Origin: Agriotes lineatus | Taxonomy: Eukaryota > Arthropoda > Insecta > Coleoptera > Elateridae | Assembly: GCA_940337035.1 (NCBI GenBank) | Contig: CALNHX010007711.1 | Location: 1 to 64,000, forward strand | Length of the DNA stretch: 64,000 bases | Direction of reading: 5' to 3' | In this document: piece by piece, positions 12,839 through 24,517 of the stretch | Layout: each line of letters begins with the position of its first letter | Position numbering within the stretch: the first letter of the stretch is position 1 | Made by a program: the position numbers and the translations under genes | The notes under the pieces: model-generated | What the model was told of the DNA's origin: nothing | The model's database searches: none | Seen by the model: the letters and a program-made list of their open reading frames with translations, nothing else

Positions 12839-13816
12839 CATATCTTCAACTCTTTGCACAGATACTACAAAATGCAGCATCATCAAAAAGATCGCAAATA
12901 TTCTTAGTTCTAAAATTGCAGAGAATGAATTCCAACGGCTAGTGTGAATCATCTCCCCAACTAAAAAAATATCCAGAACCAATATGAGCAAAACAAAAAT
13001 CCACCATGTGAGGCTGATTATCTCAAACAATGAATGTATAATTTTTACATTCTGTAGAATGGCGAGGTAACGACGAATCACGCCAATTAATTTCGGGTGC
13101 GGCGTTAGAAATATCCCCTTACTGTCACGACGGTCCTTCAATATAATGACCAAGGCCTGTTGCCAGGACTTTACGATAACCCATACAAGTTTCGTCTCTA
13201 TTACTAGCTGAAACGCTATTTGCAGATGAATTACCGCACTCAGTAACACGGCAGCTCCTCTAATTAGAGAATATTTCTTTTCAAATTGTGACCTTAATAT
13301 GTTTAATAATAGCACAGTTGTCAGCAATGCAGTTGCAACGCAATATAAAATACCATGCTTTCTTAACATTTTGACTCCATCAGTAGGTAGTAATGTTGCT
13401 ATATCATTTTTTCTAGAACTTCGAACAATAACAGTCCATCCATCTAACCATCTAACTTTAATCTTTGCAGAAAACATGGCTCCTATTGCCATTACTATAC
13501 CATTACAGCAATAGAATATATCAGACAATAATATCAGTAAATCACGTTCTTCCATTTTGTTTGTGCAAATCAGATAGACAAACCACATTATCGATCCCGT
13601 TAGACCAAAGATCATCAATAAAGCAGTCCATAAATTATAAGCCAATAGTTTAAAACCAGACTGCTTAGCTGATTTGTTTGAATGTTGACAGATGCAAATA
13701 GTATTGGATACACCTAAAATAATACCCATTGTATAGATGGGATACAATGCACATGCAATGCAATCGTCCAACTGTGTGCTTTCGTTTTTATTTTTCACCA
13801 TTTTAAACTGCTTCAT
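12839..13816 (-). CDS. Insect gustatory receptor, large first coding exon (partial gene)
   Basis: A second chemoreceptor of the Gr/7tm_7 type, in the same orientation as the 4737-5723 locus and about 7 kb from it. The exon encodes ~326 residues starting at MKQFKMVKNK. After a charged N-terminus comes CIACALYPIYTMGIILG, aligning with CIVCALKPVTRIGSITG of the other locus, so the two are probably paralogues from an old tandem duplication. Hydrophobic segments lie at about residues 57-82, 90-115, 155-175, 185-212, 265-292 and 300-325. The exon ends after VQRVEDM at ATG|GTAAGT (donor GT at 12838-12837), phase 0, at the equivalent position to the other locus. The eight codons beyond the donor before the stop are probably intron. 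TM7 and the C-terminus are missing from view. Confidence 0.75.
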
Positions 13817-16800
13817 ACGCCTAGCTTGATACTAAGAAACAGCGTCCCACTAATTGGTAATAGCTGCTGAAAACTTAACGTCTACAATCGATTATTTGAA
13901 GCAATAATTTAGCCTCCATATTAGAAATAAAGTCATAATCATTAAGGAAATGTATAGGTTATTTCTGACGTTCATTAATTGTTCGCATAATTTATATAGG
14001 TAGTTATTCATAAATAAATAAAAACTTCCAAGGGCAAAAGTTGTTAAAAATAAACTAGTTATAAATGTTACGCCACAAGGCTATTTTGCTTACCACTTTA
14101 AAAATAAATTCTGGTATACATTTCCATTCACACTTGTCACTGATAATACCGCTAGACTAAAAATACTTTCATTCATATTATGGTACATTATTTTCGTTGA
14201 TTTGTGAATAAGATATTACTTTCGCCTTTTTTAAGGTGTCTATTAGTGCCTTCTAAGCCATTAATAAGAATTTGTAAAGGCACTGCCAGAACACAAGCTG
14301 GCGCCTATATCTCAAAATACTGTTTTAGTGTTACTATGAGAAATGGAAATATATTTGCTTTGCCAATTAGTTTTATGAAAATCTCTAAAGACATTGCCGA
14401 AATTAGTAACACAAGCTGGAGAAATTTGTAAGAGAAAATTTGAAGGCCAATTTTTCAATCCGGAAGCCGTCGACTCTGAAAAACTTGTCTTTCGTCGCAG
14501 TTATTTGTAAGAATTTTTAATCAGTAAAAAAATTCAAGTTGTCTGAGCCAGTGAGTTATATCTACGCACATGATTTTGCCCCCCCCCAATAAACGCGTAA
14601 GGGAGACCACGTCCCCGTCCTCTAGAAGCCTCGGAAAAGCCCAAACAGTGTAATTAATTTCTACCTCGAATAGCTCAATCGCAGAAAAGTTCTATCACTC
14701 TCAAATTTATAAGCGCAGGAAAACACAATTAATAAACCAACAGTATAATATTGTTAAGTAGTTGTACAAAATAATATTTAATTTTATGAACTGTACAGAA
14801 TAAAATAAAATTTCCTCTGGGGACGCGTTCCCTACGTTCCTACTTGGTCTGCAACCCAATTTGCACGTATGTGTCGTTGGCGGCTGCCTTAGACCTGGGG
14901 CAAAGTATGTACGATACCCTGTATAACATGCGGCCGGGACGCCACTTTTGCGGTGGGCGGCCCCACGAATGCGGTGGTTTGTTTATGTTTCGCACTTTGC
15001 AAGAACACTCATATAACAAAGTAATTACAAGATGGTGCAGATCGTGGTTGTTCCTTAGTATGAAAATTCCGGACTCCACTAGTATCGGGAACGTGCTATT
15101 TTACCTGTTGGAATTTGTTCGCTAGTGGCCGATGAATTTGGCCTTGGAGGTGCTTGAAATCTGCGAGAGGCTCCACATTGGTGCCGGAGCAGTGTAATGT
15201 GCCTTCGGACAACTTCCAGGAAGTATGCTTAATACAGGTACGTTAGAATTTGGTTTGCTTTGGGTGTTCTCATGTTCAACCATTTCGGTGAAGTGGTTCG
15301 TTACGCAGGAATTCGTCCTTAGGAACGGGGCTCGGGGCGTCGCTTTAAGCTGTTGACCCTATGAGACAGTTCAGCTGCCACAATATGGTTAGAGCCTGGG
15401 GGATTCTATTTCCAGCTCTCAAGACATAAATCGAATCGAGGAAGCTTCGCTTCGGAAAACCTAGGTGTGGAAGGTTAGCTTTTGGTGAAACAGTTCAGCT
15501 ATCACATCCCAAAGCCTGGACCCGGTCAGGAGAGAGGAAGAGGAGAATTCAAAGTAATTGGCCTTAAATCGCAAGGACAGACTCGAGAGATTTGAAATAG
15601 TTGCGGAGCCTTCTTTTATACTCTTCGGGCGGCTTTATCGGTACAGTCGCTCCAAGTGCCGTTAAGTGGGCGGCGGCGCCGTGCTTGCTTTTCTGTGGCT
15701 TCGCGCATAGCGACTGCTTGCTTTGTTATTAACGGCTCGAGCGTTGGTTAAATGTAACGCCTGATTGAGCGATGTACAAGTTAAATACATTATATGATGT
15801 ACAATATAATTTGCTGAAAAATTTAGCGTTACAGCCTGAACCAGTGTCCCTGCTAATTGGCTGGTCCCAATCCCTCGCAATGTATGAGTGTTTGTTTCGT
15901 CGCTATCTCTGGATTGCACACATTTTTTAATAACGTTTAAAATTAACTTAACCGTATACCATACGTCGATTATATCAATCCGAATATAATTAGTTGAATT
16001 TTTAGCCAATCACCGTCTCTTCAAATTAGGACATAAGCCAATAGGACCTTCTACCGCTCTGAAAATGCCGCGACTCGCTATTATGGATTTGGTAGAAGTT
16101 AAGTTAGTTTGGTTTCATTTGTCAAATGAAGCAATTTAGAAATGTCAGTTGATTTTCTAGGTTGGGTCGTATGATTTAAGCATAAAAAGCAACAAAAAAG
16201 GTGTTTGGAACAAACATTGATCATTAGCATTGATAATGAAGTAATAAAATAGCATCTGGTATATACGAGTATTTTAAATCATTATATTCTTCTCCTAAAG
16301 ATAATTCGTAGTACACCTAATAATCTATAATATTTTAATGAATCATTTTGTTATAATCCCTCCGACAGCGTTTTCAATCATGCGTCTTTTTTTAATTTTT
16401 ATCTTTAGACATCCATCATTATTCATCTATGTATTCTATAACCGCTTGTGCTGCTTCTAAAATGGTTTTTCTAGGCTCCGTATCCTCCACGCTGTTTTGT
16501 AGCATATAATCGTTTTCTTTTTCTTGACTTCCTCGTTTGGATTTCACATGTTGATTTCTGGAATCTTGTTCTTACTAAATAATGGTTTCAATATACTTCA
16601 GCTCATGTGCCTAACTATCTCCGCATGTGTTTCTCCTGGATTAGTATGTGATCCATCTAATTTATGAATTTCCTGTTAGATGCTATCCATGCAACCATTG
16701 CGTGTTTCTTATTCTCGTATTTCTTCTACTGACATAAGCGATTAAGCGTTTGCCATTATTATTTTATTACTGAGTTTAGTTAAGCTGTACATATTTATTG

Positions 16801-17310
16801 TGGGTTTGTATATAACTATTTCTTGTCAATGTTTGTTTTTGTGTCGCCTGTAACTATCTTGTGGTAATTTTTGGTAAGTTTATCATATTGTTTTTGTAGC
16901 CTGTTATAGTACTCATCTTTTATTTTATCTTTCTTCAGTTGGTGCATGGAGATTGAAAGTAGTCTTCGTGATTCTTTTTGCATCCGTAGATAGCACAATT
17001 TGTCATTGATTGGTTTGAAATTAATTACGATAGACTTTACACTCTTGAAGTTCAGTGTTAAAAAATTTATGTTTTCTTATACCGTTAGCCCATTCCTCTT
17101 CCTGGTTTGTATTGAAAAGCTATTGTTGTTATAACTTAATATTTTTTTGTAAGTTATTTATTTACGTTTTATTGTCCTGTTTATTATTAACTGGTCACTT
17201 TGGCTTGTTGTTTCTGTGTTATGCTCTTGATTGGATTAACCGTTCTTGGTTCCTTCTTTTTGCTTTAGCTACCTCCAATTTAGTTGCATCTGTATTCGAA
17301 TGATATCCAT
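13817..17310. other. No recognised gene
   Basis: Upstream flank of the second Gr locus followed by a GC-richer stretch (about 14820-15700). It contains a diverged direct repeat of ACAGTTCAGCT at 15366 and 15489. A minus-strand lysine- and tyrosine-rich open frame at 16816-16998 looks helical but matches no family I know, and frames around it are closed. It may be debris of an unidentified element. Confidence 0.35.
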
Positions 17311-17317
17311 TAATAAG

Positions 17318-17530
17318 TACCGCTTGGCGCAGTAATAAAGGCGTCAGGCTTGCAATAAGCGAGTCCTCGGTTCGAATCCGTGGACAGGCGAATTTTTTTC
17401 GCAGTCCATTGGATTGGTATTGAGCCCGGTCACCATTCGCCGGATCCGTTGGGATAGAATTAACGAAGCTCTTCCCGAAAGACTGGTCAATGGAAAGAGT
17501 AACCTGACCAGACACATGCTACATACATTA
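17318..17530 (+). repeat. tRNA-derived SINE
   Basis: An A-box-like TGGCGCAGTAATAAAGG (from 17325) is followed by a perfect B-box GGTTCGAATCC (17369-17379). The body continues through CGAATTTTTTTCGCAGTCC and TTGAGCCCGGTCACCATTC. The body is similar to the SINE at 55456-55540 (GAATTTTTTTGCAGCC, GGGCACGGTAAGACCATCC), so both probably belong to one family. The right end runs into the decayed repeat protein that begins at about 17530. Confidence 0.6.
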
Positions 17531-19440
17531 TACACATTTTCGTCAAAAAGCGGAGTTAGTAGATCGGCGTCTTCTTCGTCGTCGACGATGACTTCATTCC
17601 TGTTATCACAGTCTTGGTCAGTACAGAATTTGCAAGAGGCGGAACAATTGAAGCTCGCCTTTCTACAGCCACACGCCCCCATACAGCCAGTTGTGCATCT
17701 GCATGAGAGAGTCTTGAACAGGTTTGCGGGAGCAGCGTTTCTACTCATCCTGATGGGCTCCGGTCCTCGAGCTCTCCTACACCAGTCTTTGACAATTCCC
17801 ATCCACTCCATGACCTGGTGGTATGTCCTCAGGAAGTGGAAATGTGCTGCGTCAGTCGTCGGAAGTAGTTTAGCCACCATGATCTTGGTGGTACTGGTCT
17901 TGAATTTGCTGTGGCGAAGGGAGTTCAACGACTGTTCTTTACTGCCACCATACAGGAATACCAATATTTTCTCCCCTGTTGCTGAAATTTCTTGGGGAGT
18001 GACTGCAGGGTCCCCGAACCTCTCTGCTGCTCCAGCACTGATGTGTCTTCCCTAAAAAGTCGGCAGAATTTAATTTTTTCAAACTCAAAAATGTTTGAAG
18101 TGGTATCGCAGCCCGATATTGCGTACAGGGGCAAGATACAGCCTTTGGAGTTCTACTTGTAAAAGGAGGCGGAGTACATTGCGTCTGGCTGTTTCTCTCT
18201 CGCTGGTCTTTTGAGGTAGACATTGTTGACTGCAGGTGTTATGCCAGTCAGCAGGACGAGTAGGGCAATGTTTCTCTTCGACAAATGGCCAAGGCGTCGT
18301 ACGTGGGGAAGAGCATTTAGCTGTGTCAACTATCAACTTGTCAGCATCTTCGGAAGCTTGGTCTGTGGCGATGTTTGACGCTTGCATTTCAGTGGAGAGC
18401 AGCTTCACGAATCAGTCCTTGTTCCCCTCATTGGCCAGGAACTTATCCTGAGGTGTGGTGTTGACAGTTGTTTTGGTCAAACACCGCGTCTCATGATTAG
18501 TTTACCTTGTACTTTCTTGATCGTTCAGCAGTCTAGGTTACTTGCTGAGAAAGATCGGTAGTATAACCATCAAAAGTCGCCATCACAACGGTGCCATAGT
18601 GATGCTGAACCTACTTGATGTAATCCTGGCAAATCCCTCCAAAGGTCGAGCTTTTGTTCCATACAACCTTGTGGAGAAAGTACCCACCATCAATAACAAC
18701 CATGGAACGTTGAGGGAGTTAGAAGTATTATGGAAGTGGTGAGAAATCTGCGTATAATGATGACGTTGTCCCTTTACGCATACCATTCTCAATTAAACAA
18801 AGACATGGGGAATGGTGCCAGTTCATACGACAGGTAGTCTTGCAGATCTCCTCCCGATTGTTTCGCTATACACATTCGGTGGAACAGTGTGAATGGGGCA
18901 ACATATAGCTTCTTGTCTTCCACCTTCATTGAGTTTATATCCAAACATCAGTGTAATCACTTTGTCTTTTTTCTTGACACCTCTGGGAAGGCTTTGTCAA
19001 CAATTTTTGCAACTCCTGCGTCTCCTACGACTTGAGCTTGGTGTCAATTAACCTGGGCACTTCCCACTACGCCCAGAGTTAATGTTGATTATTAGATCAG
19101 TTTCAGGGATGGGTGAATGTTTGAAAACGCCAATCAAGTAGAATCCCCACATCATGAGGATCACGACTCATTCTAGCAGGCCTAATTTCCACGTGCTGCT
19201 CAGAAGACGTTGATGTCACGTTGGTGTACTTTTCCATTTCTTGAACAATATTTTGCAGGTAGGTTATCCCAAGAGTTCACTTCAACAGCGTGCTTTCAGT
19301 TATGCCCCGTCCAATTAATCCTCCCACTATTTTCATATCCTTCATTAGCATTCGCTCAATAGTCACATCGGTCCAAACACCGACCAAAACTCGTCTGATC
19401 TTCGAACAGTGTAATAACCCTCCATGTAAGTAATTAAATT
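17530..19440 (-). pseudogene. Decayed multi-copy arthropod repeat protein with cysteine-rich C-terminus
   Basis: Read on the minus strand in shifting frames, this region preserves ordered blocks of a protein I recognise as recurrent and multi-copy in arthropods and other animals, with no settled name. The blocks are a VWTDVTIERMLMKDMK-like N-terminal stretch (about 19380), TSSEQHVEISPARMSRD (about 19190), ASEDADKLIVDTA (about 18340), YAISGCDTTS (about 18110), FHFLRTYHQVMEWMG (about 17830), and a C-terminal CRCTTGC-x4-CGCRKA-x5-CSASCKFC cluster (about 17690-17610) with an acidic tail. The last resembles CXC zinc-binding motifs. Conserved D/E residues around DAD suggest a nuclease-like core, but that is inference. 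Several frameshifts and stops make it non-functional. It may be the coding part of a DNA transposon; no terminal repeats were identified. Confidence 0.5.
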
Positions 19441-20437
19441 TCCTACAAATTTTGTTCTGATACTTGTTTCCCTAGAATAGGCCATAACTGAATTACAGCG
19501 TCTTAAAGTTGGAAGTTTGACAAATTTTCGGAAAGTGCGATTTTTTAAATTTCTTAAAAAGTGCATACTTCGGTAATTATCAGTCCTAGAAACAAACTTA
19601 GAACCTAAATTGTAGGAAATTTTATTCTCTACAAACAATGAGTACAACTCTTTTGTAGCTAAAACGCAACAAAAAAAAGATCTAAGCGAAAATCTGTAGA
19701 AAGTGCCGATTTTTTTCGGTTTTTTCAAGATGGCGGCGGGCGCGGAGGGGAGGGAATTGTGCACTTTGCATTTTAAACACTTACTAATCATCCGAGACAA
19801 CCATACAAAAAATGTAGAGCTACCGGACCTTTTGCAAGGTAACCCCCCTCTTCTTGTCTCTATTACTGGACTATAATGGATTATGTGTAGTTTCTTTAAA
19901 ACCTTTAATATAACTTTGCTATTAATGAATTGTGGACTGAAAAATTTACATGCCTTGGAATTGGGATGGATTTCGTATGTTGCGTCTGCCAATGTAGCGT
20001 CCTGTAAAAAATTAGATAAATATGTAAAGTTAGCCTCTGTGCCAAGTTTATCTAAAGTACAAATAGTATAAGTTTGGATAGAGCTAAAATTCCGTTACAA
20101 TCAACGCTTATATCTTCAGAGCGTTCGGATTCCCGATAAGCCGACTTCAAGCCACGATGCACAAACACGCGTGCAGCAACACTCGACGCAATTCTTTTCC
20201 TACCTTTTTTTCCTGTTGGGAAGAGGAAAAATCTTCTAAAGACACTCGGATAATCCGTCCGAGCGTGTCGGATTCGACTGGGAAGGAGGTCCAGCCGCCT
20301 GCCGACTAAAAACCCCCCCCTTTATTTCGCGAGCCACGTCGGGACCACCTTTCGGTATTGCTTCGCGTAGCGAGCACCATTCCATTAATCCAACCCTTGC
20401 TGCCTCCTTTCTTCAGTCTTTTTATTGCAAATAATTT

Positions 20438-20672
20438 CTACACCGCTGTCTCTATACTTCTCCATTTCTCCTGACTCTCTAACATGTGCGGTATGATGTT
20501 TTCTACCGTAAAATTTTCGCCTATTGCCCGTGCTGCTCTTTCTCTTGCTTGGTTCCAGTTCCTACATTCTAATACGGTGTGTTGCGGTGTATCCGTCTCC
20601 CCGCAGTAAACGCATTCGTCGTTGTCCGACAGTCCCATTCTTAGTAAGTAGCTCTTAAAGCAGCCATGCCGT
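20438..20672 (-). pseudogene. R1-like LINE ORF2, C-terminal zinc motif after a frameshift
   Basis: Contains MGLSDNDECVYCGETDTPQH followed by a T-V-L-E-C stretch, the CxxC...HxxxxC motif that follows the thumb in R1-type ORF2 proteins. It is one base out of frame with the reverse transcriptase ORF, which ends prematurely at 20655. The frame break falls about 15-20 nt before the RT ORF's stop, so the motif is separated by a single indel rather than by sequence loss. Confidence 0.8.
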
Positions 20673-22049
20673 TAAGAATTGGGTGATGAAGTACCCTACG
20701 TCTCCGTGTTTACGTCTCACCCAGGGAGTAACATTGGAGATTAACTGTTTGGTCCATCTTGCCGTGTCGGTGTCCTGTCTCCATTCGTCTTCCCATTTTA
20801 ACAGCGTATGGTTTCTCTTCTCCCTCTTCTGTGCCTGTCTGTTTTCGCCACTTAGATACGTTCGTTCTTGCACCAGCAAATGAATTGGTATGACTCCTGC
20901 TACCACTTGGATGGCTAGTATTGAAACCGTTCTGTAAGCACTGGCTATGCGAATGGCTGCTCTTCTCTCTGCCCGCTCCAGTCTCTTTCTATGTCTAGCT
21001 CTCCGCATGTACACGGAACATACTGGCGCACCGTAGAGTATAATGGAGTGTACTACAGAGCACAGTAATCTCCTCTTTCCAGCTTTGGCTTCTCCTATAT
21101 TCGGTAGTAATCTACTTAGGGCGACTACCGCTTTATCTGCTTTTTTCGCCGTTTGTTCGATATAGGCTCCCATATTCATGTTCCTGCCAAAAGTAATGCC
21201 CAGGTATTTAACGCTGTTCTGACTTCTTATGATTTTGTCTTGAGTCCTAATCTCCACCGACGTTAGACTCCTCCTACCGACTAGGATCACCATTTCAGTT
21301 TTTTGTTTTGCAAGTTGCAGCAATTTACTTTCCATCCAGTTTTCAATTCTGGAGAGCGCCCATTGGATATTTTCCTCTATTCCTGTCTTGTCCCCACCTC
21401 TCACTACCAAAGCCAGATCGTCAGCATAGCCAATCATGGAGACCTCTTTTAGCAGGTCCAGGCTGAATACTTCGTCGTAATATACGTTCCACAATGTGGG
21501 GCCCAAAATGGAACCCTGTGGAACGCCGCATGTCACTTCCATCTGCGAGTTATCCCCTACACTTATACTCCTGTCTTGCAAGTAGCTACGTATTAACCTC
21601 ACAATATAAGGAGCAACGCGCTTTTTTCCCCGTGCTGCCATTATTCCCTTCCATGGGACAGAGTTAAAAGCATTTCTCACATCTAGGGTGACCAAGACTG
21701 CAAACTGGTTTATCCAGTCCTTTTCTGTTTCCTTTGCTAGGCTAACAACTTTTTGTATGGCATCCACTGTTGAACTGCCTTGTCTGAACTCGTATTGATT
21801 TTCGGCGAAACCCCCTTTGTTATTTATGTCGCTTAATAGTCTTTGGTTTATTACATGCTCAAGAAGTTTTCCCATTGTATTTAACAGACAGAGGGGCCTG
21901 TAGGTTTTATCCTCACCCGATTTTACTGGCTTTTCTATAAGGATCAACCTGCCAGTTTTCCATATGCTAGGGAAGCGTCCGTCCTTGATTACTGTGCTTA
22001 TCAAGTTACGTCCCGCTTCTCCGATTTTTTCTGCTATTAACTTTACCAC
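20655..22049 (-). CDS. R1-like LINE ORF2, reverse transcriptase (464 codons, continuous)
   Basis: Open reverse transcriptase domain. Visible motifs in order: YRPLCLLNTMGKLLE (fingers), VTLDVRNAFNSVPW (motif A), CGVPQGSILGPTLW (motif B), YADDLALV (motif C, catalytic YADD), then QKTEMVI and SVKYLGITF (motifs D/E), and a thumb with REKRN and HTLLKWEDEW. All catalytic aspartates are present. R1-clade affinity rests on motif wording, the C-terminal zinc motif and the ORF1 zinc knuckles. The start shown is just the first Met in frame; the real ORF begins in the endonuclease at 24814 and is broken upstream. Confidence 0.85.
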   Translation of the reverse strand: MVKLIAEKIGEAGRNLISTVIKDGRFPSIWKTGRLILIEKPVKSGEDKTYRPLCLLNTMGKLLEHVINQRLLSDINNKGGFAENQYEFRQGSSTVDAIQKVVSLAKETEKDWINQFAVLVTLDVRNAFNSVPWKGIMAARGKKRVAPYIVRLIRSYLQDRSISVGDNSQMEVTCGVPQGSILGPTLWNVYYDEVFSLDLLKEVSMIGYADDLALVVRGGDKTGIEENIQWALSRIENWMESKLLQLAKQKTEMVILVGRRSLTSVEIRTQDKIIRSQNSVKYLGITFGRNMNMGAYIEQTAKKADKAVVALSRLLPNIGEAKAGKRRLLCSVVHSIILYGAPVCSVYMRRARHRKRLERAERRAAIRIASAYRTVSILAIQVVAGVIPIHLLVQERTYLSGENRQAQKREKRNHTLLKWEDEWRQDTDTARWTKQLISNVTPWVRRKHGDVGYFITQFLTAWLL

Positions 22050-22059
22050 CTCTGGCGGG

Positions 22060-23021
22060 ACACCATCTGGGCCAGCGGCCTTTCCCCTCTTGATCCTCTT
22101 TCCTGCCTAGATCAATTACTCGTTTGTGCACGCAGGTATATCTTCCTGCGGCGCGCGAATTGTTGGCCAATCCAGTGTTCTATGCCTTGGAAACAATTCT
22201 CGAGCAATCGTCATTTGATCGTCGTCCGTTAGGGAGAGCGGAATGCGCAATCCTAGTTTCCCAGTCACTATTTTGTACCCGTGCCCCACAAGTATTCATC
22301 TATCTCCTCGCATATTCCAGCCATGCAGTCTTCTTGGTCTTTTTGATAGCCTTCTTTAGCTCAAGCAATCTGTCTTTATATCGCTTTCTCATCTCTGCTT
22401 TAACAGCTTTCCCAGCGTTTCTGTTGGCGTGCGTCCTGGTGACCTCCCGTTTTGCTTTCAAACAGGTCCGTCTGAGTTCGGCAATAGTATCACTCCACCA
22501 AAATACCGGCCTCTTTGCGTTGCTCCCACCCTTCTTCTGAATGTCATGTGGATACCTGCTCTATTATTTTCATGAATTCCTCAGGTGTGCATTCTTCGTT
22601 TCTGCGAGTCGTTTCTAGTTCCAAGCCTTTCCATGAAAAGTTCGGCCCTACCTTGATTGTATACCCAGCCGTTGCTACCGGTCTGTTGTCTTTTAATGTT
22701 TATTTGACTATCCTGTACCTGTACGTATATGTTTCTATGGGGCTTAAATTCTCCTCTCAGCTCACGTGCCAGTTTGTCATCTTTGTTGTTATATTCGATG
22801 TACATAAGGTTATGTCAATATACGAGGTACCGCCATTTCTTTTAAATGTCGGCGTAGTGCCTTGGCTTAGAACATCAAGGCCTTGTTTCTTCGCCCATTC
22901 TACCAGGATATCTCCTCGTCTGTCTTCACTGGAGACCCCCAGCGATACGATTTAGCATTAAAATCACCTCCGATGATAATCTTCTCCTTATTCCTCATAT
23001 CACGCCCCAGATTATTAAGGT
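22060..23021 (-). pseudogene. R1-like LINE ORF2, endonuclease C-terminal half and linker (frameshifted)
   Basis: The minus strand reads KEKIIIGGDFNAKSYRWGSP, the GDFNA catalytic motif of AP-type LINE endonucleases, within the open frame at 22900-23124. Further on is a typical R1 linker containing WWSDTIAELRRTCLKAKREV (about 22490-22430). Reading frames change several times between 22880 and 22060, so this part cannot be translated as one product. At its upstream edge it is separated from the N-terminal half by the LTR insertion. Confidence 0.75.
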
Positions 23022-23025
23022 AAGT

Positions 23026-24513
23026 TGTTACCGTCAATTTTCGCCTTACTGTATTTTCGAGATTTTGGTTACCAATAATTTCCGATTTATTGTATGTTCG
23101 ATGCTTTCGAATGCGTTTGGGCACTGCACATTCTTGATACGCAGCCTTGGCTCATTGTTGAGCGCTCGCGATGCGAAATTGGATCATCTTGTTCCGGCAT
23201 TCGATCGAATAAGGTCGCGGAAGTTTTGCGCTGGTCGACGTCGCCATTCTGGAGAAGGTGCTTATGGTTGTCTAGGCACTTCTCACCCTTCAGTTAGGGG
23301 ATTTGTACGCGTCTCGACATTTCTCCGTATGTGAATTTGGAGATTCTGCTAGGTGCAGACCTTTTTTGACGTCAAAATTTCCGAGCGAACCATTTGGGGA
23401 AACTTATTTCCCCACCTCGTGCTGGGCCCCAAGTACACCTATACATCTCGGACTTGGCCCCAAATAGGCGAATACCACGATTTGAACATCAAGTTCTGGA
23501 CCCCAGTTATATCTCGATTACCTCGTGATGGGTCTCCTTTAAGACTTGGAGATCCCGCCTTGTGGCCGCTGCGTTCTGCGATAACGTATCTCGACGCGCT
23601 TACCTGGCGAACTGCTCGTCCCCAGAAGCCCGTTCCTGCAATGCTGTTTCGCGCGAAGATAACTTCAAATCAGCTTAAGGTAACCTTACTGCCCTATTAA
23701 TTTGTGCTTCTGTTGTACGGCTCAATCGACGAAGGACTGCCTAAAGTATTTTGGCTTTTAAAGTAAGATTAGCGCGATAAACTGGCGCGAGATATGTAGA
23801 TAATGGTCTGGACGCATCACTTGATGGCGTATTTTTTTTTTAATGTGTAAAGTAAGAGGCTTCCCCTCGCCGCAGTTCTACTTTTGCTGCGGATTGTGAT
23901 ATTTATTTATTTATTATTTGTACAACAGTATAGAAATTCCTGAGGCGGACGCCCGCTGTAATTTTACTATTTTACATTAACGTCACTATCCGGGAGCCGC
24001 AGGAATTTCCGTTAATTTTATAATCTGATGTTTTAATTTGGCCACTCTATTTTGTGAACAAGGATCTTGGGGCAGTTACAATGCATATGCAGGCCTGAAA
24101 CTTTTTACCTATGTGTTATCTTTTTATGTGTGTGCCAAACCTTATGAGTGAATAAAACGAACTTGTCATATTTAATTACACTTGATTGTTTGACTCCGGT
24201 TTTGCGCATTCTAGTAATTTCTCAGTGTTCCGATTTAGCTGAGCGAAAATCTAACAATCGCTGAATCAAGGGGTTAAAGCTACCTTTTTTTTTTGTTATC
24301 ATAATCGGTGGCGCCAATCTTTCCATCTTTAGAACTCACGCCGTCTTCGACTGCAGTTGACAGGCGACCCCCCTGATTTGCGATTGATAGTGACTCGCCT
24401 GGGCAGTGCCCGAGTGAGACAATTTGGTGTTTTGATTGCAACTTTGGATCGTAAGCAATTAAGTAAGTATCATTTCTCCAGGCACCCTTTGTTTGTGCTT
24501 AAAGTTGATAACA
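23026..24513 (+). mobile_element. Solo LTR inserted in the LINE endonuclease
   Basis: The inserted block starts TGTTACCG (23026) and ends GATAACA (24513), so it has TG...CA ends. It is flanked by a perfect 4-bp duplication AAGT (23022-23025 and 24514-24517). Removing it with one AAGT makes the LINE endonuclease frame continuous across the junction, which fixes the borders to the base. A polyadenylation signal (GAATAAAAC, about 24150) supports plus orientation. At 1488 bp it is long for an LTR. It has no recognisable coding sequence, so I call a solo LTR left by recombination. A 4-bp duplication suits Ty3/Gypsy but does not prove it. Confidence 0.75.
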
Positions 24514-24517
24514 AAGT

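Noticed and set aside
17414..18055. 213-codon plus-strand ORF
   Set aside because: Antisense to the CXC-tailed pseudogene, whose conserved blocks read on the minus strand.
22124..22955. Plus-strand ORFs of 138 and 146 codons
   Set aside because: Antisense shadows of the LINE endonuclease/linker region, whose motifs read on the minus strand.
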